Position numbers and translations under genes: made by a program
In this document: positions 13,463 to 25,555 of the stretch, piece after piece
Layout: each line of letters starts with the position of its first letter
Numbering within the stretch: the stretch's first letter is position 1
The notes under the pieces: model-generated
Seen by the model: only the letters and a program-made list of their open reading frames with translations
The model's database searches: none
Told to the model about the DNA's origin: nothing
Assembly: GCF_000091045.1 (NCBI RefSeq)
Contig: NC_006686.1
Location: forward strand, 1,720,001 to 1,783,081
Direction of reading: 5' to 3'
DNA: 63,081 nucleotides
Source: Cryptococcus deneoformans JEC21
Taxonomy: Eukaryota; Basidiomycota; Tremellomycetes; Tremellales; Cryptococcaceae

Positions 13463-14228
13463 ATGACCAAACCACGACAACGAACAGTCTCCCAGCGACA
13501 GCCCAAGGAGGACGAGGATGCGTCCCTTCTTACCACCGGTTCGTCTCTGACTTCTGGCCGTCTTTCCTGATCTATGCACGGCTGACGGGGTACGCAACAG
13601 CTGATATTTTAGACGAGCAAGGTTCGCCATATGTCAATTTGTGAAAAGATGTTGAGGATGTGAGCTAATAATTGTGGGATTCGTAGAGCAGGAACAAGAG
13701 ATCCGGGAACTTCGGGAGAAGAATCAACGGAATAACGCCCAATCTCAAAACGCCCTTGATGTAGGCATCTTGACATGTCTCTTCATGTTCGTGCATACCC
13801 TCCCACGATAAAATATTACCACTATTGACAGCCGGTTACTCTACAGCTCTGGTATCCAAATAACATCCCACTTCCGTTCCCCCTCACCTATCATCCCCCT
13901 CCTCGCCCTTATCCAACTCATCCTCCTCCCTCTCTCTCTTACCCCACACTTTTTGCCGGGGCCTCTCCGCCCCTACGTCTCCTCCCCATCCAATCACCTC
14001 CTCATTCTCTCCGTCCATCTCACAGTCTCGATTTTTGCCATTTTGCTGCGTAACCAGCAAGCGGGTGCGACTCTGGAAACACCAGCGTTGGAAGTGGGAG
14101 AGGTGGCGAGGTGGGCGCTGCCGAGTTTGGTGGTAGGCGGTGTGGAGATGCAGAGGAGAGGTGAGAGGACGGCGGAGGAGAGGTTGAGGCTGTTGGAAGG
14201 GGCGAAGTATGAGGTCAAAGGGGCTTGA
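13463..14228 (+). CDS. Small predicted membrane protein, unrecognised
   Basis: Four exons give a protein of roughly 190-200 residues. It has a hydrophilic Gln/Glu-rich N-terminus (MTKPRQRTVSQRQ...), a short charged coiled segment (EQEIRELREKNQ), then hydrophobic stretches around RLLYSSGIQ, PIIPLLALIQLILLPL and LLILSVHLTVSIFAIL, and a charged C-terminus with RRGERTAEERLRLLEG. Good splicing needs a two-step removal around 13541-13690 and a donor inside ATG TTC near 13778. The topology suggests an endomembrane protein with two or three helices. I do not recognise the family; the general look recalls small ER proteins such as Pho88/Snd3, but I would not assign it. Exon borders are my own reconstruction. 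Confidence 0.6.
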
Positions 14229-15121
14229 GGTGGTTTGGTTTCGGGGGGGGGTGGAGATTGAAGAGGAGACTAGTTGGTGCAACATACAACGATGGATTGA
14301 TTTTAGTAAACTCACGCTGTTTCAAATAAACGTCGTCTTTCCAATCAGTGTTGCTTACCTCAGGCCTCTAGATAGGAACACGATGGTAGCAGTATAGCTA
14401 TGTATCCAAATCCTCATTCACAAAGGTTTTACCGAACCCTTCCCGAAAACGGTCATGAAAAGGACTTTTGGAACTTTCTCAACCTCGTTGTCATTTTAAT
14501 AGAGTCAGGTGTAAGAAGCTGCCGTTTCGCATACTGGTCAGCTTTTAATCTAATTCCATAAAATGCCACAGTGGCGCTCCATTTAAAACACAAAGCCCTG
14601 ACGACGTTCATTTGTAACTGCGATTGGTATCTACTACGATAGTGGCAGCACCATCAGCGGCAATCTTTTTTCTCGTGAAGTACAAGCCCAGTTATGATGT
14701 TATTCCAACTCACGGAATCTTGCATTGATTTAATCAAAACTTGCCATAATAAAGGCTACGCCTTTTATATCTTTCTCAGCTCTGCGAGCTGACTCATCTT
14801 TCTCACACTTTCCCTGTACCCTCCGCTCGGACCTCTCTCCGCCCTAACGCTCTTCGCACGGTCCTCCTACTCTTCCTCTCGCCTTCTCCTTCCCCCCCTC
14901 TCCCATCTGCACCCCAAAACTACTTCTCCCTCTCGTCTCGTCCTCCTTCTCTCCCTACTACGCCCGTTCCTCTGTATCCTTACACGTTGATACGTTGGAA
15001 CCCATTTGACATAATAAGAATATTCTCCATGGTCCGGACTTCACTATGACCGGTCCTTCTTGATTTATGCAGTTGCATTACATGGTTAAAGGAAAGACAT
15101 ACACACCCCGTATATAGTGTT
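14229..15121. other. Gene-poor region with a copied fragment
   Basis: No convincing gene is visible in these 0.9 kb. The segment 14905-14995 is a diverged copy of the end of the kinase gene (about 7250-7345); see the repeat entries. Confidence 0.6.
14905..14995. repeat. Diverged duplicate of the kinase gene 3' end
   Basis: The segment has the same blocks in the same order and orientation as 7250-7345, with small indels in the CT-rich middle. It lies 2 kb beyond the 5' side of the same gene, so it is a dispersed partial duplicate rather than part of the transcript. Confidence 0.6.
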
Positions 15122-15187
15122 TATAGAATCTGAACGAAAAGACCACGTAATCATCTTTCTAAACAAGCAGCTAGACTAACTCCGTCA
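15122..15187. repeat. Dispersed repeat, copy 1
   Basis: About 66 bases match 30999-31070 through the blocks TATAGA.TCTGA.CGAAA, AGACCACGTA.TCATCT and CTAGACTA..CTCCGTCA. Both copies lie beside decayed, transposon-like sequence, which fits the end of a mobile element. Confidence 0.6.
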
Positions 15188-15393
15188 CATTGGACTGGCG
15201 CGATACAAACGAGTGGGATAGAATATCCATCGCGACGACTTTTGAATGAAGGGAAAGTGGCGATACAGTGGTCTTTGTCTAATTGTTCAAAGTGCTCGCA
15301 GAGCGAACTAGCAGTGTTGACCTTTCCACAATCGCTCCCCTAAAGCATCACGTGGGTTGTCATATGCGACTCGAAGTCTTCATGGAGTCTTCA

Positions 15394-15537
15394 AACCGTC
15401 ATGCCCGTCGACCTCCTTCATGTGCGTAATCCACTCACCACGTCAACCAAAGTGCTATGCCCCATGGGACCCTCAACCCTGCATAGCCCTTGTCCTCCCT
15501 CATGTGCGCAATCCCCTCATCACGGGAGGGCAAAGCG
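15394..15537. repeat. Two-unit tandem repeat, period about 84
   Basis: A unit containing CTCATGTGCG..ATCC.CTCA occurs at about 15400-15460 and again at about 15484-15540, roughly 70 percent alike by eye. It lies just 3' of the decayed helicase-like fragment, in what would be its intron or tail. Confidence 0.55.
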
Positions 15538-15568
15538 TCCGACTGGCCTTGAGCTGACCAGTACTTAC

Positions 15569-16830
15569 CAAGTACGGCCTTCTGCTCCCAGAGGCTCCAG
15601 CACATCTCCGGCACAATACCGTCGAAACGGCAGTCGGTTTTGCTCCACTCAGACCGATTGCTCTGGCTGTGGGTGAGACGCGGATCGCCCACACCATACG
15701 GGGACCAGCACATGTAGCACATACCCTTCGGTCCGCCCTTGAACCCGACCTCGGTGCGAAAAGGTCTCACCATGTCCCGGCACCACTCCCTGGGATCCAT
15801 CGGGTTATCAGTGCATACAAATGCACTGTGCCAGGAGTCGTTTCCCTCGACAAAGCACCGGGGACACCGTGGTGTCGGAGAGGTGCGAGAAGGTGCTATA
15901 GCCATACATCAATAAACACGACAAGTAGTCACGTACGACCGACAAGTCGCACTCACGGCGGCACCCCTCCTTTTTTTTTGTTTCAAACGACCATTCCGGT
16001 CCGACCTTTAGTTCGGACAGCCACGGGGCAGGTCGAAATTCCCATTCACCTCCATCTTGGTGCGGGCACCCGGAACGACAATCAACACGGGAGACGTTTT
16101 GGGTTGACGATTCATCATGGTATCGCAAGGCTCAGAAGCCGTGACATGGTCGATATATTCTATCGCGTTTCTGGGCCGAAGCTTGGAGACTGTTTTGATG
16201 AGCCCACAATGTTAGGAGTGACGTGGACAATGGTCGAGAAAAGGAGGGGAGGGATGAGGGAGGATGGGACAATGGACGATGGTCCAAAAATTGAAACTTA
16301 CAGCAAAACGGGTTTTACTTTGTCCCACAGAAGGACAAATTCTCCAACTTTCTGTTGATAGGAGGATATGGTATCGCCAACATCAGTCAACGAGGGTATC
16401 TGGCAGTTTGAGACCAAGGGACTTACCATCGTCATGGCCGGTAGAGGCAGAAATGCTACTTGGGTACTTGGCCATTACCGTCATATCATTCAAAACTTGC
16501 CAATTTTCTAGACACTTTTTTTCAATATTTCCTTCTACCTATGCACATCAGAAATTTGATAGTCACTTTCAAGAAAGTTTGCGTCTCAAATTGCTCTTCA
16601 TTGATATTATCTTCGCAGAGCGGCAATTGTCAGCGTCGGGAAGAATGACTTTTCAGCATGTGACTGATCTACTCACTTTTATCAGCGTTACGAATTTTGA
16701 AGGTGGGCGATCGGAGAAAAAAAAAAAACGGCCAATACGCTACGCTCTGTATCTTGGCCGCCTGTTCAGGCAAATCCTACTATCATACATGAATTTGTGT
16801 CGCAGCCAGTTGTGTGCGCAATCATGAAAT
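15569..16830 (-). pseudogene. Decayed cysteine-rich, helicase-like gene remnant
   Basis: Minus-strand exon-like pieces carry consensus splice signals. One piece spans 16140-15957 and joins 15895-15569 across a 61-nt intron (GTGAGT..TATAG), then ends at a GTAAGT donor (15568). Together they encode a zinc-binding-like region: a SGCPHQDGGEWEF stretch, a CPRCF pair, HSAFVCTDNP and a CYMCW pair. Two further small pieces upstream (16302-16351 and about 16427-16490) also have GTAAGT donors. Joining them to the next piece in phase runs into a TAG, so the gene looks broken, and no helicase core is preserved. The Cys-rich tail recalls the C-terminal extensions of basidiomycete subtelomeric RecQ-like helicases; that comparison is from memory and tentative. 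Confidence 0.4.
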
Positions 16831-17278
16831 ACAGCGACGCCAATCTTTGATGGTTCGCCGCTTGATTGAAATACAGGGGGGCCTGGAAGGGTGGAGATGC
16901 GACTGGTGGAGGTCCGGTGTGTGGGTGACGGTGGATGGATTCAGTTTGAGGGAGGTTTTACGGCAAAGGACGTGGAAGAAGATCTCTAGGATAGGTGCGG
17001 ATAAACCAGTGGGAGGTGGGGAGACAAGGATCAAGGCCCGAGTACGGTGGGGAGAAAGGGAGGGTGGGTTGGGGGGGCTTGGTATGAGCATGACGGGAAA
17101 ATGCTCGGCGGGCATGGGCGGGGACATGGACGTCGATGGGTTCCATTCATTCCTCCTCCCTTAAAACCCTGACCAAGCCCTCTCAGAAATAGCCAAGAGT
17201 CCTGCCACACCGTCTTTTATGGATTGGGTAGAGAAGTGGCTAGAGGAAATCTGGGAGATGGGAAGAGGTGATCTCTCT
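16831..17278. other. Intergenic, nothing recognised
   Basis: GC-rich, G-run-rich DNA (16870-17150) lies between the helicase-like remnant and the 3' end of the next gene. Short open frames exist on both strands without motifs or splice support. Confidence 0.5.
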
Positions 17279-18054
17279 CTAAGCAAGCGGCAGATACGCC
17301 CTCCGCCTAGCTTCCTCCTCCTCTGTAAACTTCCACGTGAACCATTCCTCCCTTATGTCTGTCCCTTTCCCTACACCTGCGTTTCCATCCTGTGGCGGAT
17401 GCCCACTGCCCGACGACAAGCCTTTGGCATCCACGTCTGAACCCCTAGTATCTGTTTGTAGTTGTTGTAGGACCTCGACTACTTCCTTTGGTAAGATGGC
17501 TTCTGGCGCAGTCGGGGCGGTAGGGCTTTCCGTTGCATCTATAGCTCCTTGGGGTTGTGCTGGTGTTTGAGGTTCGGGCAAGGCGGTGGGACCGCCGGCT
17601 GGGATTGGGATGCCATGCGATGCATGACGGTGTTTGTGGAGTGAAATCAAGGAGGGGTAGAGGTGTGGTTTATCTATACCGATACGAGTTTGACATGGGT
17701 CAGCCTGACGATTCTCGAGTTTGAAGGAGAAGATGGAATGTGGTAAGTGGCATGGTGTCGTAAGGGGCACAGGAAGAGGATCGACGTACCATGTAACAAG
17801 CAAACCCACACTCCCATCCGTCCGGGATCGCTGTCCTTGCCGGCTAGTTCTTTCTGCTGTCGCTGCTGCTGAAGCCGTTGTTTGTCATGAGTCCGTTGCC
17901 CATCTCCTCGCTCACTTGCATCGTCTCCAGCTCCGTCACTCGCTCCGTTCTTGCTGAACACAAGAGGAGCGACATCGGGATATACGAGTCTTGGGGCGAT
18001 GCAGGGGGGCAGCGTCCAGGGCGGGGCGGGCTGTGACTGAGTTGACTGGGCCAT
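17279..18054 (-). CDS. Unknown small Pro/Gln-rich protein divergent from RPS28
   Basis: Two exons are joined by an intron at about 17702-17787 (donor GTACGT, acceptor CAG). The protein starts with a Pro-rich stretch (PPWTLPPCIAPRLVYPDV), continues with a basic, Gln-rich helix (HDKQRLQQQRQQKEL), then a conserved-looking core PGRMGVWVCLLHG..DPCQTRIG, a low-complexity Pro/Ala linker, and a C-terminus with REEWFTWKFTEEEEARRRAY. I chose the ATG at 18054 because it has a strong context (A at -3, G at +4); an in-frame ATG at 18105 has a weak one. I do not recognise the family. Sharing a promoter with a ribosomal protein gene hints at co-expression with translation genes, which is only inference. Confidence 0.6.
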
Positions 18055-18469
18055 CGTCGTGGTCGGCAGCCAGTCATTTGGTGGTTTGCGATGGGAAAAT
18101 CGCATGGGAACGTAATGTGGAGGTCCCTCCGACTCGGCCGCCGCAGCCCGGATTATATCGTGAATGACGCTCGCGAGTATTTTGCGGCGAACTCCGTCAC
18201 AGCGGACATCTCCACGACCGCGACTCGAAAAAACGCCCTCGAGTGCATCGGCGATAACGCTAACACCGACAAAATCCCTTCCCCCTATAAACCTGACTCG
18301 CGTCTATACAAAAATTTGATCCCGCCGACTCCCACTCCCCCTGGCCCAGCCCGCCGCCGCTGCGCCTCGCACTCCCGCCGTTCGTCCTCTCCGTTCGCTG
18401 CAATTCGCTGCAAAAGTCATTCTCCCTACCCTTTCCTCTTTCTTCATCCATCAATCTTAATCACCCAAA
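18055..18469. promoter_or_regulatory. Divergent promoter, unknown gene / RPS28
   Basis: These 415 bases lie between the divergent ATGs. They contain CGACTCG at 18130-18136 and 18221-18227, a related TGACTCG at about 18294, a TATAAA at 18286-18291 placed to serve RPS28, and a pyrimidine-rich stretch before the RPS28 start. Confidence 0.6.
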
Positions 18470-19605
18470 ATGGTACGTTCCCTTTTCTCGATATGCAGGG
18501 CAGGAAGGGGAAGAGGGATAAGGTGCTGACAGAGGTTTTGCATGAGTAGGAAGCCGCCGCCAACAAGCAGCCCGTCAAGCTTGCCCGTGTCCTCAAGGTG
18601 GGTTTAATCTTCTTCTCCCTTTTCCCAATCCTTCAGTCATGAGTTGGTGGGGGGAGTCAGCGTGAGTATGAGCGTGGGCATGAGCACAAGAGCGAGAATG
18701 AGCGAATAGGGGATCGGGCTTGGTGTTGACTGGGAACGAAAGAGACGAGACTACGCGCGTCGGTGGGTAGCGAAGCGTGAGCAGCAAGTGGTGCCAGGTC
18801 GTCGTCGACGTTCTTGAATGTAGTGGAATATGGATATGGGGAGCCGAGCGCAATGTCTGCGAGTTTAGTCTTGTCGGTCGTGGTGAAATTCTGCGGCGTC
18901 GGCGATGCTCGTACTCGAGGATGGGCGTGGTGAAAGATCTCCCTGTCGTCGTCGCCGTGTTCTCTTGTGCTTGTGGTCACGCTCCTGCTCATGCTCGTTC
19001 TCATCCATTATCTTGTCATTTCGGCTTATGATCGTGGGATTTCGCTGACGTGCATTGTTATCCACTATACTATTCAACCCTTCCCCTTCTTCGTCTTTGT
19101 CCTTTCTCCAATCTATATTCCATCGACCGGCCAACCACCCGCTCCACCGACCATCTGTCCTCCCATATCCACTCATCCATCATCCCACATCCCCACCCAA
19201 CCTATCCATCCCCGCACCCAAACAGGTCCTCGGCCGAACCGGCTCCCGAGGTGGTGTCACCCAGGTCCGAGTCGAATTCATGGACGACTCTAACCGATCC
19301 ATCATCCGAAACGTCAAGGGCCCCGTGCGAGTCAATGACATTTTGGCGCTTTTGGAGTCTGAGCGAGAGGCTCGGTGAGTTTTTTTTTTTTGATCATTTC
19401 TTCCTCTCGTGTCGTCTCGCGTTGTGTCTGTCAGTGGTTGAGGCCGGGGGTTGGTGGTTGGTGGTCTGGTGGAAGACAAGATTGAGGGCCTTACACAGCA
19501 TCATGCGAGAGATGACAAGAAGGGAGAGATGATTATTCTCTTAAATCATTCTGAAAAGGAGATGGACGCTGACAATTTATTTTTTTTCCTAGTCGTCTCC
19601 GTTAA
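18470..19605 (+). CDS. RPS28: 40S ribosomal protein S28 (eS28)
   Basis: This is a small-subunit ribosomal protein that lies near the mRNA exit channel. Four exons (18470-18472, 18550-18597, 19226-19374, 19593-19605) give 70 residues, matching the usual 67-69. The core carries [20 protein letters not shown] and [12 protein letters not shown], and the end is ESEREARRLR, which is near-universal in eS28. The first exon is only the ATG codon, followed directly by GTACGT. The second intron is 628 nt, about ten times the normal size here. All four splice joins keep frame exactly. The gene is divergent from an unknown gene and probably shares regulatory elements with it. Confidence 0.97.
18598..19225 (+). 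other. Long intron 2 of RPS28
   Basis: This 628-nt intron sits in a gene whose other introns are 77 and 218 nt. It contains repeated GAGCGTG/ATGAGC words near its 5' half and partly complementary GCTCATGCTCGTTCTCAT near 18985-19005, so part of it could fold on itself. I could not identify a snoRNA with confidence. Confidence 0.5.
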
Positions 19606-20910
19606 GCACTGAAAAAAAAATCGGTTCTTTTTGGAGATTGGTGGTGGTGGTGGTAGATTCTATATCGGTTACGATTGGAATGGATTTTTTTGTCGGAACC
19701 CTATTGACGTGATGACATTATCCATTCTCAGCATTTCAAAGACCACGTTTTGGGCGCGGAGTACAAGGCCTGTTTCTTCTGTTTTGATCAATGTCGATGT
19801 CGATATTGGCTTGACTGACGTTTGATTGGGACATTGGGATGGTTTGAAAAGCTGACTGTAGGGACTGCGATTATAAATCTGCGGCATGGGCTCTTATCCC
19901 CTCGATCTCTCTATTTCGGCGCTTCATACCTCAAAGCATGCGTTAAGCGTTTTATTCTAATCGATACAGAAAAAAACCGTTGGACTCTTTAAAGTGTGCA
20001 AAAGAATCCTCCCTCTGTTCCTTTCAACAATACTTGAGGCCAAGATTGGATACAGCGTTTTGCAAGAACCTGCTTCGTCGGCAGAATGCTGTCCTCAAAG
20101 TTGATGTTCCGCCTTCATCCCCTTTAGGATCGGGGATGCCCCGTAGAGCTTACATGTTATCTGACCCTTGCGCAACGCATTACCCCACAGGCTCTGATGC
20201 AGCATGTCCTCCCTTTGCACAAATCAAACAACCCCCCTGCCACCTCATCCGCAAATCCTGTTATACCTCCTGTTGTACCTGTAGCCACCAACGAAGGTAG
20301 TGTCCCCGCGACAGTGTCTCCCAAGACTGGCACGTTGCGCTTGGCGCCATCTGGCTTGACTAAAGACGGAGCTGATCACACTGCCAACATCACCAACTTT
20401 TCCATTGACCTTTTTTTTTACCTTTTTATCCTGTTGCTCTTCATTTTCCTCTTGAATCTTCTCCCCATTTTCAAGGTCCGTGTCAGCTAACGCTCCTAAT
20501 CATTGGACGAAAGGAATTTCAGTTATTTATTGTTCAGCGTGTGAGATTTGTGATCAAGGCCAATTGGCATCTATCAAGTTTTGGGAATATAGCTTTCATC
20601 TGTTTTCCCCTCTGTTTGCATGTGTGTAGAATATTGGCGGCCAACTCAAAAGGTTTGGTCTAGGAAACTCTTTCTGATGAATTGTTTTTCCGTCATCATT
20701 GTCACCAAGGCCCCACGAGATTTTAAAGACTTGGGCCCGGGAAATGTAAGCTTGGATTCAAAATGATGAAAGGACTGGATACGTGTGGGCGGTCTCTAAA
20801 GATTCCAAGTGTCATGCACAATAAAAAAAACCTATTATCCCTCGTTTTCCTTCTTGCTCTCTATTTTATACCTCGCTTTGTTTTCTTTCTTTTTCCCAGA
20901 ACAAACAATC
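19606..20910. other. Region between RPS28 and LYS1, one doubtful open frame
   Basis: The region contains the RPS28 3' UTR and 1.2 kb of unassigned DNA. A plus-strand frame at 20197-20490 encodes a Pro/Val/Thr-rich stretch followed by a strongly hydrophobic end (FFYLFILLLFIFLLNLLPIF), like a tail-anchored protein. It begins at an ATG preceded by a possible acceptor (TACCCCACAG). No convincing upstream exon was found, so it may be chance or the last exon of an unseen gene. Confidence 0.35.
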
Positions 20911-22495
<1,585 letters not shown>

Positions 22496-22791
22496 TGTTG
22501 CAGATACGAGAGTGAGAGATGGATAGAGAAGAATGAGGATTTGCAGAGTGAGCGTCTATTAAACACCGTTCCGAATCTCGACTCGGAGCTGGTTTTTAAT
22601 TCCCGACTCGTATTCAAGTCCCGACTCGGAATCTAAATTGGGCCGATTAGGTGGGCAGACTGGGGATTTCTGCCCGGAAACGAGAGACGAAACCGGGGCG
22701 TGACGTGGCATATCTCCCGCGAGTCGAACAACAGCCGAACTCTTCCTCGGCAATTCAGTTGTGCGCCTTCACTCTTCTCTGCCAAACCACA
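22496..22791. promoter_or_regulatory. Divergent LYS1/DPS1 promoter with repeated CGACTCG words
   Basis: The word CGACTCG occurs at 22579-22585, 22604-22610 and 22622-22628, and its reverse complement at 22720-22726, four times in under 150 bases. Its GACTC core resembles half of a Gcn4/Cpc1 site (TGACTC), which would suit amino-acid genes; that link is inference. The same word appears twice in the RPS28 promoter. Confidence 0.55.
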
Positions 22792-25124
22792 ATGTCCGCC
22801 GACAACGCCCCAGTCAACGCTGCAAACCCCGAGGTCGCTCCCGTCCAGTCTTCTGCCGACGCCCCGACCCAAGAAGGCGCCCCTGCGCCCGCCGGCCCCT
22901 CCAAGTCTGAGCTCAAGAAGCGCGCAAAGGAGGCTGAAAAGGCCAAGAAGGCTGCAGAACGCGCAGCGAGGGAGGAGGAGGATAGAAAGAAGCGCGAGGC
23001 CAAGGAGTCTGAGGACCATGCGAAACAGAACTATGGCAAGCTGCCCTTGCACCAGAGCCAGGAGAGGAACGGTGAGTCCTGTCCTTATTGGCCAGCGAGT
23101 CGTCCCGAAGACACGCCGTAGTCTCGTCCACTAACATACTCTATAGGCCAGAAACGACTCAAGTTCCACGAACTCAACAAGGACCTTGTAGGCCAGAGGG
23201 TCATCTTCCGAGCCAGGCTGCACAACATGCGTCCTCAAGGCAGGTCATCGTCTAATCACATCATCTTGCTATACTAAACTGACAAATTGACGGTCAAAAC
23301 GATTCGACATGAAATTGAATACAATAGGAGCCAAGATTGTCTTTCTCACTTTCCGTCAACAAACACACACCCTCCAAGGTGTCCTTGTCGTTTCCAAAGA
23401 GAGTGACGAGCACCAGGTGTCCAAGCAGATGCTCAAGTACGCTACCCTTATCCCTGTATGTTTCCGTCATGACCATTTTTTCATACAGATGGTGGCTGAC
23501 GATGGGAAATAGTCTGAGGCTATCGTTCTTGTTGAGGGTGTAGTGAAAGAGGCCGAGGTCAAGAGCTGTACTATCCAGAACTATGAAGTTGGAATCCAAA
23601 AGGTGTGTCCGTCCTTGCATATCATCTTTACTGGATCGCGCTCAATGCTGACATTGCCGATTAGATCTTCACCGCCGTCGAGGTTAATGAGCTTCCATTC
23701 TCTATCGATGACGCTGCCCGTCCTGAATCTGACTTCCAGCGAGTAAGTCCAGGTCCCCTTTTCTTCATCTCTTTCAATACCAAATAGAACTGCATTTGCT
23801 GACATCGTTTGATGGCATTTTTTTTATATAAATTGATTTGTGAATAGATGGAGACTGAGGACGTTCAGTTTGCGAGGGTTGCTTTGCCTACGAGGCTTGA
23901 TAACCGAGTGATGGATTTGCGAGTAAGTCAACATTACCCTTTCCCTCCCCCAGCCGCGGCCAAACAAGCTAACCGCTCCTTTTCACGTACAAACAGACCC
24001 CTACCAACCAAGCCATCTTCCGCATCCAATCCGCCATCTGCCAACTCTTCCGTGAATACCTCAACTCTGAAGGGTTCATCGAGATCCACTCGCCCAAACT
24101 CCAAGGTGCCGCGACCGAATCGGGCGCTTCAGTCTTCAAGGTCAAGTACTTTGACAGGGAGGCGTTTTTGGCGCAGTCGCCCCAGTTGGCGAAGCAGATG
24201 GCTATTGCGGGTGATATGGAGAGGGTTTATGAGATTGCTCCTGGTGCGTCTTGTCGTCTCATTCCGCTGCTTGTGAACAAACGGGACAAAACAGGCAGCC
24301 AGTAAAATTGATACTGATGTGGAACGTCGAATAGTATTCCGAGCCGAAGACTCCAACACCCACCGTCACATGACTGAATTCATGGGTCTCGATCTCGAAA
24401 TGGCCATCGAAGAGCACTACCACGAAGCTGTCGATGTTCTCGACAATATGCTCCTCCACATCTTCCGTGGCTTGCAAACCAAATTCAAGCATGAGATTGA
24501 GACGGTGAAGAAGCAGTTCCCATGTGAGGATTTCTTGTTTTTGGAGAAGACGTTGAGGTTGCCGTTCAAGGAAGGGATGCGGATGTTGAGGGAGGCGGGG
24601 GCGACGGATGGGGAGGGGAAGCCGATTGGCGAGTTGGACGATATGAGGTATGTCGCGTGATTCATGATCCCGTTATTGGATTATTAAGCTGATGTGCCCC
24701 CCCCGCCCCTCATTTTATTATTAGCACCGAAAACGAAAAGCTCCTCGGTCGACTTGTTCGTGAAAAATATAATACCGATTACTTCATCCTCGACAAATTC
24801 CCTATCGCCATCCGTCCCTTTTACACCATGCCCGACCCCTCTGACCCCACGCTCTCCAACTCGTACGATTTCTTCATGCGCGGTGAAGAAATCCTTTCTG
24901 GCGCGCAACGTATCCACGACCCGACCTTTTTGGTGGAGAGGATGAAGGATGTGGGGATTGACCCGGCCTCGATGGCGGGTTACCTCGATGCTTTCAAATT
25001 GGGTGCCCCGCCCCATGCGGGAGGAGGGATTGGGTTGGAGAGGGTGGTGATGTTGTTCTTGAAGTTGGGGAACATTAGGAGGGCGAGTTTGTTCCCCAGG
25101 GACCCGAAGAGGTTGGCTCCTTAA
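22792..25124 (+). CDS. DPS1: Cytoplasmic aspartyl-tRNA synthetase
   Basis: This class IIb synthetase charges tRNA-Asp. It has a Lys/Glu-rich N-terminal extension (about residues 25-90; [15 protein letters not shown]), typical of eukaryotic cytosolic enzymes. The OB-fold anticodon-binding domain includes [12 protein letters not shown]. The catalytic core shows motif 1 (FIEIHSPKL), the flipping-loop region with [12 protein letters not shown], motif 2 ([20 protein letters not shown]) and motif 3 ([16 protein letters not shown]). The protein ends in [13 protein letters not shown], the family's standard C-terminus. About eight introns are present. The ATG at 22792 lies in a good context (CACAATGTC). 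It converges with ADA1 downstream and shares a promoter with LYS1 upstream. Confidence 0.97.
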
Positions 25125-25555
25125 GAAAAGCAATCAAGCTCGTGTTGAGTCTTGATACCTGGTGGTGGTAGTGGTGGTGGTTGTCGCGTGAGATGGGTGC
25201 AAAAAAAGGACGGTTGGTGTTTGATATAACACGCCATGAGGATTGGGAAAGGAGAGAGGATGTGGAAATAGAGTTTTTTTTTTTCCCCTTATGCAAGCCG
25301 AATTTGATTAGGGTACTCGAAATGCCAAAAAAAAAAAAAACCGGGCTTATCGAGAAGCCCATGTCATTGAGTTTTCCCCTGTTGGATGTGGTTTGAATTG
25401 TGTAAAAGTGCTGTTGGGCAGTGCAATGAATGTTCATGCTAGGATGCAGGAAAATGGGCTGAAAGAAAAAATGCTATGTACAAATGCTGTGAGATTATTA
25501 TAACCGTACAACCCCCCTTCCCCTTTCCCTCCCGGCCCCACCTCTAAACACCTCC
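25125..25555. other. Convergent 3' region DPS1/ADA1
   Basis: These 431 bases lie between two converging stop codons. They contain a T run at about 25275-25285 and an A run at about 25327-25340, as expected of 3' UTRs. No gene is seen. Confidence 0.6.

Noticed and set aside
19709..19818. GTGATGA followed about 100 bases later by CTGA, like C and D boxes of a snoRNA
   Set aside because: No terminal stem can be formed around the boxes and I could not identify a guide target; both words are common.
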